DNA of 9,710 nucleotides, taken from NCBI GenBank assembly GCA_025455765.1, contig JALOLX010000036.1, positions 1-9,710 of the forward strand. The letters are read 5' to 3'. The notes beneath the pieces were generated by a model, which was given only the letters and a program-made list of their open reading frames with translations, was not told the origin of the DNA and ran no database searches. The position numbers and the translations under genes are program-made. This document shows positions 6,878-9,710 of this stretch, in pieces (positions within the stretch are counted from its first letter, which is position 1; each line of letters begins with the position of its first letter). Source of the stretch: Flavobacteriales bacterium (GTDB lineage: Bacteria; Bacteroidota; Bacteroidia; Flavobacteriales_F; PHOS-HE28).

Positions 6878-7417
6878 ATGGAACGCGTCTTCCTCGCCAG
6901 CGCCCTTTTCACTGTCCTGTTCTGGACCAGCAGCTGTAGCACCTCCGGGACCCAGGAACCCGGCACCACCGATAGCACGACGACCGTGACCGCGTTACCC
7001 GACTCCATCCATCTGAAAGCCACGAACGGCCTCTTCGTCTGTGCCGATCTGGGTGCTGCGGGCGACGAGTTCGGTGTGCTCATCGCCAACCGTGTTGAAG
7101 CTTCGCTCTGGGAGACCTTCGCCTTGAAGGACCTGGGGGCAGGCAAGGTCGCGCTGGTGGCCGCGAACGGGAAGTACGTATGCGCCGATCGCAGCGTAGG
7201 TGGCCGCTTGAAGGCGGACCGCGACGTAGCCGGTGACTGGGAGACCTTTGAGCTGATGGACCTGCCGGATGGCGCCAAGGGCTTGCGCACTACGGAAGGG
7301 CTGTTCGTATGCGCCGAACTGGGCATCGAAGGGAACGGTCAGGGAACGCTCTATGCCAACAGGCAGGAGGCGGGGGAGTGGGAGACGTTCAGGGTGGAGC
7401 CCGCCGTTGCACGTTGA
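6878..7417 (+). CDS. Lipoprotein candidate with three-repeat fascin-like beta-trefoil
   Basis: This 179-residue protein has an N-terminal hydrophobic export signal ending in WTSSC, so C20 may be lipid-modified; the lipobox is imperfect because position -3 is T. A Ser/Thr-rich linker (21-43) follows. Residues 44-175 form three repeats, each with a turn N/E-G-x-[FY]-V-C-A-[DE] (50-57, 97-104, 139-146) and ending in W-E-T-F (78-81, 121-124, 168-171). This is the pattern of fascin-like or related beta-trefoil domains, which need exactly three such units, so the fold looks complete. These domains often bind actin in eukaryotes or sugars in bacteria, but the ligand here is unknown. If lipidated, the protein should sit in the envelope, with the trefoil exposed. 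It is divergent from uvrB with 71 bases between the starts, and is followed by a small hairpin. The fold assignment is fairly firm; the function is open. Confidence 0.8.
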   Translation: MERVFLASALFTVLFWTSSCSTSGTQEPGTTDSTTTVTALPDSIHLKATNGLFVCADLGAAGDEFGVLIANRVEASLWETFALKDLGAGKVALVAANGKYVCADRSVGGRLKADRDVAGDWETFELMDLPDGAKGLRTTEGLFVCAELGIEGNGQGTLYANRQEAGEWETFRVEPAVAR

Positions 7418-7444
7418 TCGCACGGGTGTTCGTGCGTACCTTCG
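7414..7444 (+). promoter_or_regulatory. Putative promoter for the small-gene pair
   Basis: TACCTTCG at 7437-7444 differs from the Bacteroidota -7 consensus TAnnTTTG at one base. A TTG at 7414-7416 lies 20 bases upstream, within the 17-23 base spacing described for Flavobacterium promoters. Transcripts would start about 40 bases before the ATG at 7493. The hairpin at 7419-7436 sits in the spacer, so one of these two readings may be wrong. Confidence 0.3.
7419..7436 (+). terminator. Small hairpin after the fascin-like gene
   Basis: CGCACG (7419-7424) and CGTGCG (7431-7436) make a perfect, GC-rich 6-base-pair stem with a 6-base loop, starting one base after the stop codon. No T-tract follows. 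It may be a weak terminator or a 3'-end stabilising structure. Confidence 0.4.
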
Positions 7445-7492
7445 GTGAACCAAGAAGGGGCACCGGTTGTCCTGTTCACATAACGCCTCACC

Positions 7493-7654
7493 ATGTTCCT
7501 GAAACGCCTGGCCTACTATTTGAACCCAGCGACCCTGTTCGGCAAGAGCAGTGGCAATAGCAGCCTTCGGTTCATGCATGGGATCAACCGCATCAGCATT
7601 CTGTTGTTCCTGTTCTGTCTGGGGGTGATGATCGTCCGCGCCTACTTGCGGTGA
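7493..7654 (+). CDS. Small single-pass membrane protein, DUF6728-like
   Basis: This 53-residue protein starts MFLKRLAYYLNPATLFGK, continues through SSLRFMHGINRISI, and ends with one transmembrane helix (about 35-50, ILLFLFCLGVMIVRAY) and a short basic tail. The order of N-terminal amphipathic stretch, MHGINRISI and a terminal helix agrees with what I remember of the short DUF6728 proteins found in Bacteroidota, which have no known function. The family name is from memory and is less certain than the gene itself. The N-terminus is probably cytoplasmic or lies along the membrane. The stop codon overlaps a possible GTG start of the next gene (GTGA at 7651-7654), so the two are most likely translated from one message. 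Confidence 0.75.
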   Translation: MFLKRLAYYLNPATLFGKSSGNSSLRFMHGINRISILLFLFCLGVMIVRAYLR

Positions 7655-7659
7655 ACGTC

Positions 7660-7905
7660 ATGAGCGAGGCGGAGTTCCTCTCGCTATCCGTGCAGCAACG
7701 TGTGGCCGAACTGAGGCTTCACGGAGAGCATCTTGGAACGCGGCAGCACCTTTCGCATCACGTGCACCTGTACCGACTGCATGGGTTCTTCTGCGAACTG
7801 TGGATGCGTGCCGGCTTGAACGCCGTGGAGTGGGTGGAGGTGGCCCGCCATCACGATATCCTCAGCGAGTACGTGCAGATCAACACGAAGGACCTGCTAC
7901 GGTGA
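7660..7905 (+). CDS. Small conserved-type hypothetical protein
   Basis: From the ATG at 7660 this encodes 81 residues (MSEAEFLSLSVQQRVAELRL at the start). A GTG at 7651 would add three residues (MNV) and overlap the preceding stop. I prefer the ATG because the protein then begins with a normal helix, but the GTG would give tight coupling. The protein is soluble, with an N-terminal helix, then the segment VHLYRLHGFFCELW, which looks like two beta strands, and a C-terminal stretch ending NTKDLLR. Small Bacteroidota proteins with an LY.L.GFF.E.W pattern exist to my recollection, and none has a known function. It ends four bases before the convergent aroE stop, so the two 3' ends almost touch and leave no room for a separate terminator. 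The gene call is supported by the operon-like position and plausible composition. Confidence 0.65.
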   Translation: MSEAEFLSLSVQQRVAELRLHGEHLGTRQHLSHHVHLYRLHGFFCELWMRAGLNAVEWVEVARHHDILSEYVQINTKDLLR

Positions 7906-7909
7906 CGGA

Positions 7910-8641
7910 TCAGCGGTTCCAGATGACCCAGGAGGCTTCCGCCTGGGCGTGCAGCATCGCCAAGCCGTTCTGGATGCGAGCACCACGCTGCTCCGCTTCA
8001 CGCAACAAGGCCGTCCGTTCCGGATTGTACACCAGGTCATAGACCAAGTGGCGCGGTCCTAACGCATGGACAGGCAGGTCCGGCAGCTCTTCCACGTTGG
8101 GATGGGTCCCGAGGGGAGTGGTGTTGATGATGAGCGGACAGGCCTTCAACAGAATGGGATCGATCAGGTCCCAGGTCAGATCGCCCCGCTCCAACGATCG
8201 GCTTACCACCCGGAAGCGGATGCCCAGCTCGCGCAGCACGAAGCCCACCGCCCGACAGGCTCCGCCGCTGCCCAACACCAATGCCCGCGGTCGCTCTGTG
8301 CCCAGCAGTGGAAGCAGGGTGCTGCGGAAGCCATGCACATCGGTGTTGTACCCGATGCGTCGTCCATCCTGCATCGCTATGGTGTTCACCGCACCAACGG
8401 CAGCAGCTTGCGGATCCACCTCGTGAAGCAGGTCCATCACCGAACGTTTGTAAGGGATGGTGACGTTGAACCCGCGCAGGTCGGGATGCTCGCGGAGCAG
8501 ACCATCCAAGGCTCCGATATCCTCCAGCTGGAAAAGGTCATAGCGGTGATCAGCAAGACCGAGCGCGGCGAACTTGTCGCTGAAATAGCGTTGACTGAAG
8601 GAATGGGCGAGGGGCTTGCCGATAAGGCCGTAGCGGACCAT
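7910..8641 (-). CDS. aroE: Shikimate dehydrogenase (NADP-type)
   Basis: AroE reduces 3-dehydroshikimate to shikimate in the pathway to chorismate and the aromatic amino acids. The 243 residues are slightly short for the family but complete. The substrate-binding half begins YGLIGKPLAHSFSQ (4-17; the serines bind shikimate) and has NVTIPYK (59-65) with catalytic K65, VGAVNTI (82-88) and NTDVHGF (99-105) with catalytic D101. The cofactor half has the glycine loop LGSGGACRA (123-131), SRSLER (147-152) in the position of the NADP-selecting NRTxxR motif, INTTPLG (172-178) and the C-terminal QNGLAMLHAQA (224-234). Its start overlaps the stop of the upstream DUF368/PopT gene by one base (TAATG on the minus strand), so translational coupling is likely. 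The function is clear. Confidence 0.96.
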   Translation of the reverse strand: MVRYGLIGKPLAHSFSQRYFSDKFAALGLADHRYDLFQLEDIGALDGLLREHPDLRGFNVTIPYKRSVMDLLHEVDPQAAAVGAVNTIAMQDGRRIGYNTDVHGFRSTLLPLLGTERPRALVLGSGGACRAVGFVLRELGIRFRVVSRSLERGDLTWDLIDPILLKACPLIINTTPLGTHPNVEELPDLPVHALGPRHLVYDLVYNPERTALLREAEQRGARIQNGLAMLHAQAEASWVIWNR

Positions 8642-9603
8642 TACTTCTCTGGTGCGAAGCGTTCCAGCACAACAAGCAATGCCACTCCTACGAGCGCCAG
8701 CAACGCAGCCAGCATGATCTGGGGGTCCTTGTGCGTGATGCCGAGCGCCGCATCGAGCTCGGTGATGGTCGCATAGTCCTGGGGCCAGATGTTGCGTTGG
8801 ATGAAGGGCTCCAGATGTGCATCGGGCTTGCCCTCATGCACCATGCGCACGCTCACCACCTCCTTCCAAGGCCAAATGATGAAGAGCGAGCCGAGCAGAA
8901 AGCCCGTGAGCGAGGATACCGTAAGGTCGTGGTGCTTGGCGAACATCCAGCTCAAGAGCCGTGAAAAGGCCATGAGACCGAACAGACAGCCCAGGGCAAA
9001 GACCACGATCACCGGGATGTTGAACGTCTTGAGCGCGGTCATCACCGGCAGGTACATGCCCATCAGCAACAGGATGAACGATCCACTGATGCCGGGCAAT
9101 ATCATGGCACAGATGGCGATGGCACCGGAGATGAAGACGAACCACAAGGCGTCGGATCCCGTGCCTGCGTTCAGCAACCCGATCACCACGGCCACAGCGG
9201 TACCCAAGGTGAGGCCCACGATGGCGGAAAAGGACCAATGCTTCACCAGCTTGCCACACAACCACACGCTCGCGGCGATGAGGCCAAAGAAGAAGCTCCA
9301 GATGAGCACCGGCTTGTGCGCGATGGCCCAGGTGATCGGCCGCACCAGCAACAGTACACTGGTGCCGATCCCGGCCAGCAGGGTGATGAGGAAGTTGCCG
9401 TTGATCTGGCGCCAGGCGGCGGCGATGCCTTCCTTCCGCAGGGTGACCAAGGTGTCAGGCCCCAATGCCTTGATGGAACTGAGCAGCTCTTCGTAGATGC
9501 CACTGATGAACGCAATGGTCCCGCCGGAAACACCGGGCACCACATCGGCGGCACCCATGGCCATGCCTTTGAGGAAGAGCTTGATCCGTTGTACGATGGT
9601 CAT
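8641..9603 (-). CDS. DUF368 family polyprenyl-phosphate transporter (PopT-like)
   Basis: This 320-residue polytopic membrane protein belongs to DUF368. Members such as PopT have been reported to flip undecaprenyl phosphate back across the cytoplasmic membrane, so the lipid carrier can be reused for peptidoglycan and surface polysaccharide synthesis. The family signature MGAADVVPGVSGGTIAF is at 16-32. A second related motif, AMILPGISGSFILLL, is at 166-180, showing the inverted-repeat architecture of two homologous halves. Several further hydrophobic segments are visible (about 71-87, 99-113, 125-145, 155-170, 197-213, 230-246, 296-313). The start MTIVQRIKLFLKGMAMG is family-like. The last base of its stop is shared with the aroE start, so both are probably on one transcript. 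No promoter box was recognised upstream. The family is firm; transport of undecaprenyl phosphate comes from characterised homologues, not from this sequence. Confidence 0.93.
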   Translation of the reverse strand: MTIVQRIKLFLKGMAMGAADVVPGVSGGTIAFISGIYEELLSSIKALGPDTLVTLRKEGIAAAWRQINGNFLITLLAGIGTSVLLLVRPITWAIAHKPVLIWSFFFGLIAASVWLCGKLVKHWSFSAIVGLTLGTAVAVVIGLLNAGTGSDALWFVFISGAIAICAMILPGISGSFILLLMGMYLPVMTALKTFNIPVIVVFALGCLFGLMAFSRLLSWMFAKHHDLTVSSLTGFLLGSLFIIWPWKEVVSVRMVHEGKPDAHLEPFIQRNIWPQDYATITELDAALGITHKDPQIMLAALLALVGVALLVVLERFAPEK

Positions 9604-9675
9604 GTGTGAACAGGGATGAGATGCACGGGCACGCCGCCAACGCGGGAAGTGTGGTGCGTAGTATGCGCTACCGAC
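9604..9675. other. Short intergenic region upstream of the DUF368/PopT gene
   Basis: These 72 bases separate the probable end of an upstream minus-strand gene from the popT start. I see no TAnnTTTG-like promoter box. There is a small potential hairpin, GTAG (9659-9662) with CTAC (9669-9672), too weak to call a terminator. The lack of a promoter suggests that popT and aroE may be read through from the gene to the right. Confidence 0.3.
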
Positions 9676-9710
9676 CTATTCGCAGTTGATGCTCTGGTCC
9701 ACGGTCTCGC
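9676..9710 (-). CDS. Possible 3' end of a further minus-strand gene (partial)
   Basis: Read from the right edge on the minus strand, one frame gives ETVDQSINCE followed by a TAG stop at 9678-9676. The composition is protein-like and the direction agrees with the downstream popT and aroE genes. The second frame also stops, after 13 codons, and the third runs on into popT with unlikely composition. With only ten residues visible, neither the gene nor its identity can be confirmed. Confidence 0.3.
   Translation of the reverse strand, partial: ETVDQSINCE

Noticed and set aside
5382..6989. 535-codon open frame on the plus strand
   Set aside because: It is antisense to uvrB and runs into the lipoprotein gene in another frame. 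It is rich in His, Val and Ala with no motif.
6586..7326. 246-codon minus-strand frame across the uvrB/lipoprotein boundary
   Set aside because: It is antisense to the fascin-like gene and out of frame with uvrB, with a composition typical of a shadow frame.
6995..7579. 194-codon minus-strand frame opposite the fascin-like gene
   Set aside because: The plus-strand frame has a signal peptide and three clear repeats. The opposite frame has neither motif nor plausible context.
8834..9265. 143-codon minus-strand frame inside the DUF368/PopT gene
   Set aside because: It is an out-of-frame reading on the same strand, within a gene that has clear family signatures, and it lacks the hydrophobic pattern.

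Overview
The window reads as a chromosomal stretch from a GC-rich member of the Bacteroidota, probably a flavobacterial-type lineage. The taxonomic evidence is: two secreted proteases ending in type IX secretion (T9SS) type A sorting domains, promoter boxes resembling the Bacteroidota TAnnTTTG element, no obvious Shine-Dalgarno sites, and small Bacteroidota-style hypothetical genes. No insertion sequence, CRISPR array, phage gene, tRNA or rRNA was seen. Coding density is high and no gene-free stretch exceeds about 110 bases.

Layout. Positions 1-89 hold the 3' end of a plus-strand membrane protein gene, followed three bases later by a YdcF/SanA-type DUF218 membrane-anchored protein (93-743). 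This converges on a minus-strand block: a 741-residue secreted serine protease (774-2999), its 524-residue paralogue (3107-4681) and uvrB (4770-6806). uvrB is divergent from a small plus-strand lipoprotein candidate with a three-repeat fascin-like beta-trefoil (6878-7417). Next come two overlapping small plus-strand genes, a 53-residue DUF6728-like membrane protein (7493-7654) and an 81-84-residue hypothetical (to 7905). These converge on a minus-strand pair in which the DUF368/PopT polyprenyl-phosphate transporter gene (8641-9603) runs by a one-base overlap into aroE (7910-8641). The last bases probably carry the 3' tail of another minus-strand gene.

How the genes fit together. uvrB (nucleotide excision repair), aroE (shikimate pathway) and popT (recycling of undecaprenyl phosphate for cell-wall synthesis) are housekeeping genes. 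The most distinctive part is the protease pair. Both align with the lysyl endopeptidase (Achromobacter protease I) family: all six disulfide cysteines, the catalytic triad and the S1-pocket aspartate are present, each behind a very similar propeptide of about 170 residues. One carries an added accessory region. Their upstream regions share a 14-base motif (12 of 14 identical) at similar distances from the start codons, which suggests a common promoter type. I see no clearly new multi-gene system here. The points most worth a second look are the protease pair and its promoter motif, the possibly leaderless uvrB promoter, the symmetric cysteine trefoil lipoprotein, and the overlapping small-gene pair.
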